Assembly (NCBI GenBank): GCA_005656395.1
Contig: SRSI01000007.1
Coordinates: forward strand, 620,001-684,000
Length of the DNA: 64,000 nt
From: Strongyloides papillosus
Lineage: Eukaryota; Nematoda; Chromadorea; Rhabditida; Strongyloididae
Direction of reading: 5' to 3'
Of the stretch, positions 1 to 11,560 are shown piece by piece; within the stretch, counting starts at the first letter, position 1, and every line of letters begins with the position of its first letter. Both the position numbers and the translations under genes were made by a program. The notes below the pieces were generated by a model. The model was not told the origin of the DNA. It saw only the letters and a list, made by a program, of their open reading frames with translations, and ran no database searches.

Positions 1-228
1 TCACTGATAATGATAAAAATTTCTAAAAAATAAAATAACTTTGAATAGTATCGTTAATTTTATTAAACAAAATTAACTACGTCTATAAACATTATATGAG
101 ATGTATCGTGAGAATCGTGAATTATTTATTACCGCAATAGAATATAGAGATTTTAAGACAAGACAATGATGGCTATTTTTAAGGTACTTACTGTTGAGGA
201 ATCGATAGTGCCTTCAGAAGTTAAAATC

Positions 229-514
229 CTACAAGTCTAGTAAAATTGAGGATCAAGATTTTGACTATTTTAAAATTAGTCACAAAAATAACTTTGTAGA
301 TTCTAAATTTGAATCTTATACTTATAGATAATTTATATGATATGAAAGTGAGCCAAATAATAAGACAGAAACGTCTAGAAATATGTTAAATAGCTACCTA
401 AATAGATTCATCGGAAGAAAATGTACATAGAAATTTATATGCTTGAGCAAATACTCCGAAATATTGAAGCACATGTGGTTTCTTCAGCAAAAATTGAAAA
501 GATCAATTGTTAAT
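229..514 (+). pseudogene. Coding-like relic of unknown identity
   Basis: One reading frame here is unusually protein-like for such AT-rich DNA: a charged, aromatic-rich stretch (SKIEDQDFDYFKISHKNNF), then about 50 further residues including LNRFIGRK and SEILKHMWFLQQKLKRS. At least three in-frame stop codons interrupt it. I do not recognise the family. It could be a decayed host exon or part of a transposon protein. No start codon or clear splice sites are visible. The evidence is amino-acid composition only. Confidence 0.25.
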
Positions 515-529
515 AAATAAAATAATCAC

Positions 530-935
530 TATTATTTAAGGTTACTTTTAAATAAAAATTTTATTTGATAGCCAAGAATGACCTTTTACGAGTGATTTTA
601 TAAAAACAAAAATAATCAAGTTTTTTTATATTTGGCTGAAGCATTTTAATAATATTTATTGAAGCCTGTATTAAATCTATCATTGTGATTAATGTTTCAT
701 TTTGTAGCTACGAATTTGTTATATAATCGCATGAAACAGATTTTTAATAAATGCATTTATTGTTGTAATATTAATATTTTTAATAATTTTTTGCGTATTT
801 TATTAAACTTGACTGAATATTTTCAATAATATTTATTGAAGTGTGTACATGAGCTAGAGAAATGATTAATATCTTGTTTTGTAGATAACAGTTTGTTCTA
901 AAATCGTATGTTACAGATTTTTAATAGTTAGCTTC
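530..935. repeat. Three-copy tandem array (~150-167 bp unit), first locus
   Basis: Three diverged copies share the pattern AATAATATTTATTGAAG, then a TTTTGTAGC or TTTGATAGCC core, then an ACAGATTTTTAAT tail. The cores lie near 567, 713 and 880 (spacings about 146 and 167 nt). The same unit forms the six-copy array at 55.70-56.75 kb, so this is a dispersed family that also occurs in tandem. Confidence 0.6.
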
Positions 936-1606
936 TTAAAAAAATCTGCGTTAATTAATTTTCTACAAAAAGTTTTTAAAATGAATTTTTTTATAAGTTT
1001 TGGTATCACTAGATTCAGAACATTTACTCTGGTTATGAATTTATTATTATTAATTACTGAAATGTCATTAATAATTAAAAAAATTGAGACTTTTCAGCTT
1101 TTTATTCCATTGGAATAAAGTTTTTTTTAAAACAATACATATGCCAGATCGCTCAACATATCATGCATTTAGTTGGATTTTTTTTGCATCAGATCAAGTT
1201 TATTTATTTTTAAAATGACCTTTTTTACACAAATCAAAAATTATTGTCAAATAATTTATCCAAATATTATTTGTACTAAAATATTTAACAAAATTAGATA
1301 TTTTTTTAAGTGTGTAGTTGTAAAAACACTTCAATATAATATTTTTATTATTTATAATATAACTTATACAATCTCGTAGATATTTTAACAATGATTTTGG
1401 AAATTATGTAAAATCGTATTCAAATGTTGAAGGCCTTTAATGAGAAGCTTTAAACGATGTTCAATTAAGAATTGTCTCAAGTGGTTAAAAGTTTATAAAA
1501 TGAAATAATTTATTGTAAAACTATTTGAATTACAATGTTTTTTAATTTATTAGAAAATTAGTGAACATTCCATGGACGGTAATTATTCTAAATCATTGAT
1601 ACACTT
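936..1606. other. AT-rich intergenic stretch
   Basis: I see no supportable gene. Short open frames around 1173-1391 on both strands are low-complexity F/I/N/K translations of AT-rich DNA. Confidence 0.6.
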
Positions 1607-1892
1607 ATAATCCTGGTGGAGTCTTGGGATCCTAAAGAGGGTTTTTTTTGTTTGAAGTATAACAATAAACTTTAGTTGAATTTATATTTTAATAAAGGGG
1701 TAAATAATATAATACTAAAGATATAAATACATTTAAAAAGCATGAATACTCAAATTTAACTATCTATTTCTAATTTGGTAACTGACCTAATCTGATAATT
1801 CGTTTTATACTACTTCCTTTTATGGTCTTTGAGATAGTTAACGTATTCTTTTTGATATATATTGTTTTGTATTGAGTTCGACACAACATTTG
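1607..1892. repeat. Dispersed repeat, family A copy 1
   Basis: This segment aligns in the same orientation with 15590-15860. Shared landmarks in order are a TAATcCTGGT start, a CCTAAAGAG block, AAAGCATGAAT, AACTATCTAT, a GGTAACTGA block and a terminal ACACAA. The copies are well diverged, so this is an old dispersed element. No coding potential is visible. Confidence 0.55.
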
Positions 1893-3131
1893 CGGTCCAC
1901 AAACTTGTGTTTATGCTAAAAGCATTTTTAAATGAATAAAGTAGCCAAATGTAATTGTTATGCAAGCATTACTTTTAAAATCATATTTTTAACATTAGAA
2001 ATTATAGCAACAGCATAACGTAGATGACAAGCATAAGCATAACTTTTTTATATAAATTTTTTAAAATATACAATTTCTCAATGTATGCAAACTCATTTGC
2101 AATCGTTTTTTAATCCCATTTTATGATTTCATAAAAATGTAATTTAATCTATATTTTATGTCAAAAATATCTAATTTTATCAATTCATATAAAAGTTTTA
2201 TCTATTATGAATTTTCTTTAGATAAAAATATTATAAAGAGAACTAACTAAATTTGTTATCGATTATATTAAATTTTAATAAAAAATACGTTTTACATTTC
2301 ACGCATAACTTGCGCTGTAGTATAAATATTTGCATGAATTAATTTTGAAGTTTATATTTCGTAAAAAATTATGCAAATTCATATGTTTATTTGGAAATTT
2401 TATAATATTTAATGTGAAGAAACAAAATATCAAGAATTATCTCAATATCAATAAAAAATAGAAACAATTCCGTTATCCAAGAATCATATTTTTGATTTTT
2501 ATAAGTGCTGCGAAGAAAATGTACACTCACCAAGCGAATAAATATTATTCCAATTACACTGGGTATTTATAGCAAAAATTAAAATGTTAGCATGGAATAA
2601 AACATTCTACCAAACTACATCTCAGCAATAATCTCTGGATTGGAATGGACTCAATCCTTTTTACTATATAATCTTAAATTTAATTCATTCATTTTATTTC
2701 ACATTAAGTGAGATATTTTTAATTGTAATAACTTCTAGAAAACGTAAGTTAATATTTTCATTTTTATTGTATAGTGTTTTCATCTATTACAGGTGGACGC
2801 GCGTTTTCTATATTTATATTGTTAAATAAAGGTTTCTCTTAATCTTTGTATTGAAAGGGTACTCCAGTTGCATCTTAAAATTTTTACTTGTTTAAATTTC
2901 TATTTTTTGCATTTTCGCTGTGATTAAGAAAGTTTATGATTTATCTATATATATGAATTTAGCATTACCAGAATGTGAAGATACAATTATGATAAAAAGG
3001 TCGGTATCAACAATAAATAAAGTTATTCTGAAATAGTAGACACATTTTTCTTATAAAAAATGTAAGTATAAAAATAAATATTTTTAATAAAATATTCGAT
3101 TTTTTTGGGACGTTTATTTTTTTAATCTTAA
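1893..3131. other. AT-rich intergenic stretch
   Basis: I see no gene, RNA gene or clear repeat. The only less AT-rich spot is a short GGTGGACGCGCG island near 2793. Confidence 0.6.
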
Positions 3132-3347
3132 ATGGGTAGGAGTGGCGATCAAATGCGTTGCTATTATAAACTGAATCCAAAGGATTATCAAAAAAATGCG
3201 TACACTATTTCAGACATTAACTTTCAAATAGTGCTTAATAATAAAGTTTTTTTATTATTAATTATTGTTAATATTATTATATGTTTTTTTATTAGTAAAA
3301 TTTTTATTTGGTCTTTACCACCTATCAAGAATATTAAATATAAATAA
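3132..3347 (+). CDS. Possible small single-pass membrane protein (71 aa)
   Basis: The frame starts at an ATG with MGRSGDQM, continues with a short polar region, then a strongly hydrophobic segment at about residues 38-60 (VFLLLIIVNIIICFFI) and a short basic tail. The start resembles an MGGSSDQ-like start at about 12030 and the MGGTSSQ start of the exon at 17948, which suggests a small related family. AT-rich DNA readily encodes hydrophobic runs, so the membrane segment alone is weak evidence. A TTTTTTTAATCTTAA stretch precedes the start; I see no introns. Function unknown. Confidence 0.3.
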   Translation: MGRSGDQMRCYYKLNPKDYQKNAYTISDINFQIVLNNKVFLLLIIVNIIICFFISKIFIWSLPPIKNIKYK

Positions 3348-4920
3348 CAACAACATACTTACAATCAATAATAATTAACTTAATTTTTCCCCAGTATATA
3401 TTTCTAATAATATGTTTTATCCTCTATGAAAAACCCCTAAAATATAATTTTTAGTAATTTTGGGTTAAGGCAATCAATTATGATATGGTAATACAAATTA
3501 ATGATGGAAATCATAAAAAATTTCTTATTTATAGTCATTTATTTAATCCCCTTTTTTGCGATATGTTTACTTATTTTAAAATAATATCTTTAATAATAGT
3601 TTATTATTTTTACTTTCGTGGTGAGGCAATGCATGACAAAATTTGTTAATTTACTGGGTGAGTGTCCATTTTTCGTGCTGCGTCAAACATGATATTTGAC
3701 AAAAAAATAACTATTATATATAACATGTCTTTATTGTACCTTTAGTTCTTATAAATAAAATCATTCTAAGTTACTCGTATCTTTAATCTGTAAGGTGTTG
3801 TAAACACCACAATAAGACAGACTATATTATTTAAAATAAAAATAAGTTTTTTGAAAAGGTCAAGAAATCTAAAATATATGAAACATGTAAAAATTTAGAA
3901 CACAATTTTAATATGTTTAAACAATAATCCTAGATGGCATACAATATATCAATGAAACCATCATAAACATTTGAGAGACTACAACTTTTTTTTAAGCAAA
4001 CATATTTTTATGATCTTAATTCTATCTAAAAGCTTAGTCTTTATTACAAAACATATTTAAAGATGAATAACAATGTTAATTTATAGTATATTTTCCACCG
4101 TTAACATAACATTTTTTTTCTGTGAACTTTTTAATTTTTCAAATTAATATTATTTTTTCAAAACATAATTGAAAAATTGCCATTAAATATTAATTCCAAA
4201 TAATGCTATGAGTAATTTTATAATAAATATTTTCTCTACAACTTTCTAACTAATAAGTTTAGATATTTCAAAATATTCATAATTATGATAATGAAGAACA
4301 GCAAATATTTAGCCAAATAATATATTTTTAATTAGAAGTAGTATTTGTATAATTGTACTTGATTTGTTGTAAAAGTGATAAAAAGTAATAAAAAGTGATT
4401 TTCACCATAAAAAAAGTAATATTTGATGTTTAATAAGTTTAGTTAATATCAATAAATTATGATGCATCTTGAAATTCCTTGTAGAAAAGAAATTGAAAAA
4501 TGATATGAATAGGCTATAATCAGGCAAGGGCATTTAAAGATAAAAATAATTCTCTGTATAATAATATCACACTAAATTTTATCACCCAACAATTTATATT
4601 AATTCACATTAAAAAATTTTTCACTAATATTATTTCTCAATGTTTATGTTTTGTGATCGGTCATTTCCTTGACATACTAATCATAACAGAGGTTATTGTA
4701 ATGAAAAAATCAGTGCATTTATATTTGTGACATTATCAAAAGAACGTCTTTTTCAACAATTGCAATAAACAAAAGTAAGGAAAAATGGTGTTAAAATTGC
4801 GATTTTTTTTTTTCAAATTATTAATTATTTTTTGTAATTATTGGGATATTTTTTAAAAAATTTCTATGTTTTTTATTTTAACCTCTAAAACATTTTTGTA
4901 TGATAAATTGTTTTTTATAG
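3348..4920. other. AT-rich intergenic stretch
   Basis: I see no supportable gene. Short homopolymer runs and scattered AT-rich inverted repeats only. Confidence 0.6.
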
Positions 4921-5225
4921 GGTGTCCAAAAAATAACTCCCCAATCGCGAATGCTAATAACTTTTTTCCTACGTGAGATAAAATCGTGAAATTTTTTGGA
5001 TTTATAGATAAACGAAATAATATTTTCAAATATTTTCCCATTAAAAAATTATGGTCCCATCAAGACTTATGGCCTCTTGAAAAAAAATATTTTTTTTTGC
5101 CTTATTTGTGTACGTAACTTTTTTTAATGAAAAATTATTGTAATGATTCTTTTACAGATCAAAAGCTCAATTTTTTTGTATTAGAATGGCGAATACCATA
5201 AATATTAAACTTCATTAACTTATTT
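4921..5225. repeat. Dispersed repeat, family B copy 1
   Basis: This aligns in direct orientation with 7922-8229. Shared landmarks are TAACTCCCCA near the start, TAATAACTTTTTT, a GACTTATGGCC block, AATGATTCTTT, CTCAATTTTTTTGTAT and a final CATAAATATT followed by TTCATTAAC. Both copies are about 305 bp. No protein is encoded. A GC-rich, hairpin-prone stretch (about 5243-5285) follows this copy directly. Confidence 0.6.
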
Positions 5226-5709
5226 TTATTTTTAATAACCAGCCTTAGATCCGCCTTCGGCAGGTCAGAGCTGGCCCGCAGAGCATATTTTTTTAAAATT
5301 ATTTTTATACTAAATAATTAATCAAAGTATGAGTATTGGAAAATTGTTTCATCAAATTACATACTTATGGAGAAATAAAATAACCGACAATACATTGTTA
5401 TAACATATTAATATAGGAAATGTTTTTGAGTTTGAGAATCATTTAATAACGTTTGCCTTTATTAAAACTAGATAGTTTAAAAAATTCATCCAACAAAAGA
5501 ATTTTATTTATATCCAAAAAGTGAATAAAAATGAATACTTAAATTATTTTAAGTAACTATTCAAATGCCTTTCTACTATGGTTTTGAAATTGATATGAAC
5601 ATTTTAATATCACTTTTTTATTAACTACATATTTATCTTAATTTTACAAATATATAAATGAAAAAAAACTAATAAAATTAATGCCTAAAAATAACTTCTT
5701 TCGTAGTTG

Positions 5710-6175
5710 AGCTATAAACGTTGTTAGACTCTTATTTTTTAAGTTAGACGTAGATCTATATTACAAACACTACTCTCTTTGTTTTCATAAAGTTATGACT
5801 AAGTTGTAGCTACTTAACTTTTAAGATTGTTTTTCAAAAGGGTCACAACTCTTTGGGCCATAACTTTGCCAATTATAAATCCAATACAAATAGGCTTTCG
5901 CACTATTCTTGAATTATATCTTTCGAATGAGATATAAAGCACTTTATTTCGTTAACTTTGAGGAGAGTTGGTCGAGTAACCAAACTACGTAAAAAAAGTC
6001 CTAAAAAAAGGGTGTTTTTAAAGATAACTTGGCCAATTATGGTTCAAAACATATAAGACCTATTTTCCCACTTAAGTTAGAAAAAACACATCTATTAGCT
6101 ATTTACCCATAAAAATCGGTTGAATTTGAAGAGAGTTATGAGAGAGACAAATTTTTTTTCTTATTTCTTTTTGTC
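5710..6175. repeat. Two-unit imperfect tandem repeat
   Basis: Two consecutive units of roughly 140-150 bp each contain a version of ATAACTTtGCCAATTAT, a central CTATTTTCCCACTT-like or GGCTTTCGCACTAT stretch, and a final ACTTTGAGGAGAGTT or AATTTGAAGAGAGTT. The composition is less AT-rich than the surroundings. It looks like an old transposon piece. No gene is visible. Confidence 0.4.
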
Positions 6176-6335
6176 ATAGAAGTAATGTATTTAACATTTT
6201 ATACATCCTTTTATTAGTAATTATTAAATCTTTATTGTTAACGTTTAAATTATTGTATAATAAAAGATTTCTTTTTGCGGTAAAATTGAAATAAAATTGG
6301 AAAAGTATACTAATTTTTTAAAGAGTTCTAAAGAA

Positions 6336-7442
6336 ATGTGCTATGATGTAATAAAAAACGATTATTTAAGCCAAAATGTCACTCAGATGTTAGGAGAACC
6401 ACCTTTATTACATTGTGAAACGGTTGACGGTATAAAATCTGGTAATAAAATATTTTGGTAATAAGTACAAATAGCACTGATACAAGAATTGGGTACTTAG
6501 CTGCTATCATGGATATATTATTGGAAAGACAACGATTTGGTGCACTTATTGTTCTTATACTAGTACCAGTAAGAGAACTTTGCAGGCAGATTTACATAAA
6601 AGCAAAGAAGTTGTTCCAGTTAAAAGATACAACTGTATTACGTCTATATCAAAAGATGGAAGACCTTATGGAAACAAATATTTTTATATTTACACCCGGA
6701 ACACTTAAGAAAAAATTAACTATATATTCTTATCTTTTATCCAATGTCAGTACATTAGTTGTCGAAGAAGCAGACAACATGTTTCAACACGACTTTCTTG
6801 ATGACTTAGTAAAAATTTCACAATATATGAATTATTTTTCTGATATTCAAAAAATTTCCGTCAGCTCAACTATCCTACCACTTAGCATGAAAAGTTCAAT
6901 CGAATCGTTTTACAATAAAGAATATTCAGTAGTTCTTTTTAAAAATTTCAAGCCATGTAATGATAATTTGGAAACTGTTATTATATCTGTAAGTTCAATG
7001 GAAACGAGAAAAATAGTTCTTCTACCACTACTTCTAACATCTCAAGTATTAGATTCAAAAAATAAAAAAACTATAATTTTTTCTAAAACAAAGAACTTTG
7101 CAAATCTAATTGTTGAATTCTTAGTAAAAAATGATTTTACTTGTTGTGTACTTCACGGTGATTTAGATCAGAAAGTTCGTATGAATTCAATTATTTCTTT
7201 CAACAATAATACTAATAATAATAGTTTTAACGCATGTTGTTGCTCGTGAAATGGATTTTAAAGAAATCTACCAAACTATTAATTTCGAGCTTAATGTTAA
7301 CTTCATTGAGTTTTGTATAAAAATGGAGAAAATTAGTGAGCTAATTAACTTGTACTACGTTTTCTATGATAAAAAGGAAGATGATCATCTTAAAGAACAG
7401 CTAAAGAAGTACTTCACTAGAACAATAGGAACAATTGATTAA
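6336..7442 (+). pseudogene. Decayed DEAD-box RNA helicase
   Basis: The fragments follow the order of an SF2 DEAD-box RNA helicase. A Q-motif-like region comes first (about 6336-6455). Then come PVRELCRQI for motif Ia, FTPGTL for Ib, VVEEADNM for motif II (EEAD instead of DEAD), SVSST for motif III (normally SAT), LHGDLDQ in the second RecA domain, and LTHVVAREMDF for motif V. The Walker A GKT is absent (NSTDTRI), and the HRxGRxGR arginine fingers are replaced. Two frame changes, near 6458 and 7215-7230, and stops after the Q-motif segment break the gene. The domain order resembles Vasa/DDX3-type helicases. It is either a pseudogene or a degenerate copy without ATPase function. Confidence 0.8.
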
Positions 7443-7921
7443 GTAATCAATTCTTTTTTAATTTCTAAATATTCTATTCTTTATTCTTTGTTGTTCTACT
7501 TTTAGACAGTATAATTACTACTTTACTCATAAGATACATATTAATTTGTGAAACCAATGGTTATGACAATGTTACAATTTATTTTTGTAATACAATACAA
7601 TCTACTTATGTGCATTAGTTGTGAATTTCTTAATTATCAATTGTATCTTAAATATTATGTTTTGTCATTGTTCTTTTATTTAAAATTTTTGTGTTACTAA
7701 TATTTTAGAAAATTATATGATTATTCAACATATACTTTAGTTAAAATAAAAAAATTTTATAAGTCATTTTTAAAAACTTAATTTCAAAGTACATAGATGT
7801 AGATTCATTAACATATTGTTAAGCAGATAAATATTTTAACTATAAACAATTTAAGAAACAAAGACACGACTTTGATTCAACCATAGATTATATGCACTTT
7901 GTAATCATGGATAATATACAA
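7443..7921. other. AT-rich spacer
   Basis: Downstream of the helicase relic I see no gene or repeat. Confidence 0.55.
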
Positions 7922-8229
7922 AGTGTTCCATAAGTAGCTCCCCACCTGGGATCGTTAATAACTTTTTTGTATGAAAAGATTAAAGCACGAAATTTAACAG
8001 GTTAGTAGAACTAAGAGACAATATTTTTTATTTTTTTTATTTTTAAAAAAATTATTGTCCTATGAGGACTTATGGCCATTTGAAAAAAATTTGTTATTTT
8101 CGCCATTCTGAGATCGTAACCTTTGAATATAAAAAGATATTGAAATGATTCTTTACGGATCGAAAACTCAACTTTTTTTGTATCAGAATCCTTAATATCA
8201 TAAATATTGACTTTCATTAACATTATTTA
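7922..8229. repeat. Dispersed repeat, family B copy 2
   Basis: This is the partner of 4921-5225 in the same orientation. It opens with AAGTAGCTCCCCACC and ends with CATAAATATTGACTTTCATTAAC. Antisense open frames inside it are incidental. Confidence 0.6.
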
Positions 8230-8449
8230 ATTTTTAACTAAATCAAAAAACTACAATTTTTGTCAAAATTTCGTATTTTTTTCAAAATTAAAGCTTATTG
8301 AGAAAATTCTTACAAAAGCTTTATCATTATTCTGATAGAGACAACGAAGCTTTATCGAATGAATATAATTATATTTGTTTAAGCTAATATTCAAGAAAGT
8401 TATGACAGTTCAAAAATAGTCTAATTTTTCATTTTATTCAGTATTTGAA

Positions 8450-8955
8450 AATAACAATACCTAAAACCTCGTTTTTGTTAAAAATATACTTCTATATTAA
8501 GATTCATTTTGCAAACACAAAAAAATGAAAATAAATTTTGATTTTTATATTATCATTTTACCTGGCAATATAAAAGTATCGCCATCCAGACATTTAATAT
8601 TTATCGAAAACTACAAAAAGATGTCACCGCATATTAAAAATAAGTGCATTTCTCACTAAAAAAAAAAAGGATATTTTTAATATTATATTTACAAACAAAT
8701 ATCTGAAAAGAAAGTATTTTAATTTTTAACAAATAAAGAACAAAATATGAATAATCTAAGTGAAATATTTGCTACAGTTATTGTTCAATCACAAGAGATA
8801 AAGCATTCAAATGCCTTGGAAGGCGATACTTTTATATTGCCAGGTAAAGTGATAATACAAAATTAAAAATTTATTTTCATCCTTTTGAGTGCGCAAAATG
8901 AATTTCAATATAAAAGTATATTTTTTACAAAAACAAAGTTTTTGGTATTGTTATT
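8450..8955. mobile_element. Foldback / MITE-like inverted-repeat element (~506 bp)
   Basis: The left arm (8450 to about 8590) reads AATAACAATACC..., and the right arm (about 8818 to 8955) ends in the complementary ...GGTATTGTTATT. The arms match over roughly 140 bp with scattered mismatches, including a shared block GCAATATAAAAGTATCGCC in inverted orientation. The spacer is about 230 bp without a gene. Single-stranded DNA or RNA from this region would form a long hairpin. It is most simply a non-autonomous foldback transposon. I could not identify a target-site duplication. Confidence 0.75.
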
Positions 8956-9810
8956 GTTAATATGTATAAAAAAGTGTAATAATGTCTTTAATGATTATTA
9001 TCGAAAATTTTTTTATAAATTAATGATTGAAATATCTATTAGAAATTTCTATTAGATATTGGCTCCTTCAAAACATATTGATAATGGCACCAAAGCCAGA
9101 GAAGTAGCGAAAAAATGCAATAGTATAGACATTATATTTATTTTCATGTAGAAAGTTACCAACTATATATCATTTTTTCTAACACTAAAATTTAAATATT
9201 TTACAATATATAATTCAAATTCTTACCAAATTAACATTTATAGAAATAAGAATACACTCTTGCATTCAAAAATATTTTAATTTCAAGCATTAATGTTGCT
9301 TCTTTCAAAGTAGAATAATCGTGATTTGTACCAATTTCAGTAAAAAGCACATCAAAGGGGAAAATATAAAATCTGACAAATGAAATTGAGTCATCACCGT
9401 TCATTTAAAATTCTCAACGACGATAAGTATGATGATAAAAATGTCAATTTTAAAGTAAAAAGATAGATAGAACAAAATTGGAGTTAATAAGACTTTAAAC
9501 ATATCTTATAATAAAGGTCTCTTGGATAATAAAATCATATGTTATCAAAAAACATATTATAACTATTTAACATTTCTATCAGTTGTGTTACAATATCAAA
9601 GTTTACAAAATCATGACTATACCTAAGAGTAGTTTGAAAATCAAAGTATCAACAGATTAATGTTTCTATCGTTCTATCAAAGTTGCATTTATCCAATCTA
9701 ATATCGTTTTTCACTTTTTAAATTTCTGTACACTTATTTGATTCTAAAATAAGTATAACAACTAAATCAGGTGCTGAATTGGTTATCAAAGAAATTGAAA
9801 GATTATCCAG
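8956..9810. other. AT-rich spacer with faint coding-like debris
   Basis: A short frame near 9061-9120 (APSKHIDNGTKAREV) looks protein-like but is too brief to assign. Nothing else is supportable. Confidence 0.4.
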
Positions 9811-10607
9811 ATGACGGTGACTCGTCAATGCAAATATGAGATACAATGGTTCAATTTTTCACGAATCTATATATCTATTATATGAATGGAAGATAAGTTT
9901 GTTATAAAATGAAGCAAATTTCTATTTTCATTTTTAGATAAGCAATTTTCGTTCGACGTTATTTTCGAACGAACAAAAAATATGTCTCAAAAGTGATATA
10001 TTTAGAAATGAACTTGTTCCCAACATCAACTGGAGATTACTAATATTTCCTAAAGATACAGATTTAGGTGGCAGATCAAAATATCATTGGTCATGGAGGT
10101 TATATCAAGTCAAAAAACAAAAAGTTTTTATTTAAAACTATGACTATTTATGAAATTTAAAGTCAGAATCCTGTATTAAAAAACTGGAATTCAGACTTAT
10201 TCTCAAATGAAGATCTTTTATGTCCAGACAAACTAATAAAATATTGTAATATTATACATACACTTATTGTTAAAATTGAAAAATATTGTTCTGAAGATGG
10301 ATTACTTCATATGTTATGTGAAGTCAAAATAATATCAGATGATAAAGAAGTTTATATTAAAGAAGAGAATGTTCAAGCTCCGAGGAATGATGCTTTCCAA
10401 AATTCTAGCTATGCTTTAAAATTCAATGAATTATACGAAGACTCATGTGAAGTTGATTTTCAAATTGTTTGCAAAGAAGAAACTTTTAATGTTTATAAAG
10501 TAGTGCTTATTGCACACGGCTCCGTATTTCGTACTATGCTCGTCTATCACAAAGAAACAAAAGAATACAAAGTAGTACAAAGATCCAGAGCGAGGCGGGG
10601 CGAATAA
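9811..10607 (+). pseudogene. MATH-BTB (SPOP/TDPOZ-like) pseudogene
   Basis: Pieces of a MATH domain followed by a BTB/POZ domain are in the right order. YEIQWFNFSRIY (9840s) matches the MATH N-terminal W-x-I-x-N-F motif. NINWRLLIFPKDTD (about 10030) matches the central MATH strand. LLHMLCEVKIISDD starts the MATH-BTB linker. SCEVDFQIVCKEETFNVYKVVLIAHGS is the N-terminal half of a BTB domain. Such proteins are cullin-3 substrate adaptors. The MATH part needs several frame changes, and the BTB part stops after about 60 residues, replaced by GC-richer sequence from about 10580. The only long frame is 10311-10607. This is a broken member of a family that is large in nematodes. Confidence 0.8.
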
Positions 10608-10975
10608 TTAAATAAATTTATATGGTGCTCAGGAGCGTGTACGAATCAGATCCGGATATATTCGCGGATAGTAAAATTTGACGCAGAAGTAAACTAATGT
10701 GCGGTCTAAAATAATATAAAGCACGTATATTATCAGTAATTATTGTGATGTTCGCATCACGATTTCTTGATCGTAAAGCTTCAAATCTAGTGGAGATTTG
10801 ATGAAATAAAAAAATTTTTAAAAAATTAAATTATATTTTCTACTGTATGTTCAAAAATATAATTTAAATACTTTTGGTGTTTCTTTAATAAATTTTTTGA
10901 ATTAGTTAATTTTAAAAGATTTTAAAATATATTAAACATTATAACAAACAAGCCGCAGCCTCGCTTTGTTCATCG
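10582..10975. mobile_element. Possible small insertion with GC-rich ends truncating the BTB gene
   Basis: The BTB reading frame dissolves at about 10580 into AGCGAGGCGGGGCG. At about 10950-10968 the sequence AGCCGCAGCCTCGCTTT is an imperfect inverted match (GCGAGGC shared). The body includes an unusually GC-rich 10620-10790 stretch. This suggests a ~390-bp inserted element with short terminal inverted repeats. No transposase is encoded, and I cannot show a target duplication. Confidence 0.3.
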
Positions 10976-11560
10976 CTACATACTCGCGGGAATTTTTTTA
11001 AAATCTTTAGATATTAAAAAACTTAAAAATCTTTTGTTTTATAATAACACACATATTAATATTCCAAATAGCATTTTTGTATTTTATAATATTAATAATT
11101 ATTACTAAAATTTTATAGGTTTTTGAACGTTAAAAGCTTATAAAACATATTTTATCAAAATTGTTTTATTACATATCTTCATGATTTTAAATTTATTTGA
11201 TATTCTAAGTTTGACTAATTTTTTACGAATTTTTAATATAAAAATAAAAAATTAAGAATAATGTTTACGTTAGACTTCTGATTATTGTTAATATGCAAGT
11301 TTTAAGTTATTAAATATGATGAAAATTAAAAATAGAGATTAGTTATAAGTTTGGCTAATTTTTTAAAATATTAATAATATTTGAGGTTGATCATAAATTT
11401 TTCATAATTATTTAACTAAAAATAATCTAATTTTCGCGATTGTTGTTTTATAATTTCGCATTTTGGTTACATAATAAAAGATACTTTTACAAATTTAATG
11501 CATATTTTTTATTTTGTTTTATATTTTTTGAAAAAACTTTTTAAAATGTATTATAAAAAT
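10976..11560. other. AT-rich spacer
   Basis: A short CGCTACATACTCGCGGGA island lies near 10972. I see no gene. Confidence 0.5.

Noticed and set aside
1173..1391. Small ORFs in AT-rich spacer
   Set aside because: Phe/Ile/Asn/Lys-rich translations on both strands at once are expected by chance at this base composition.
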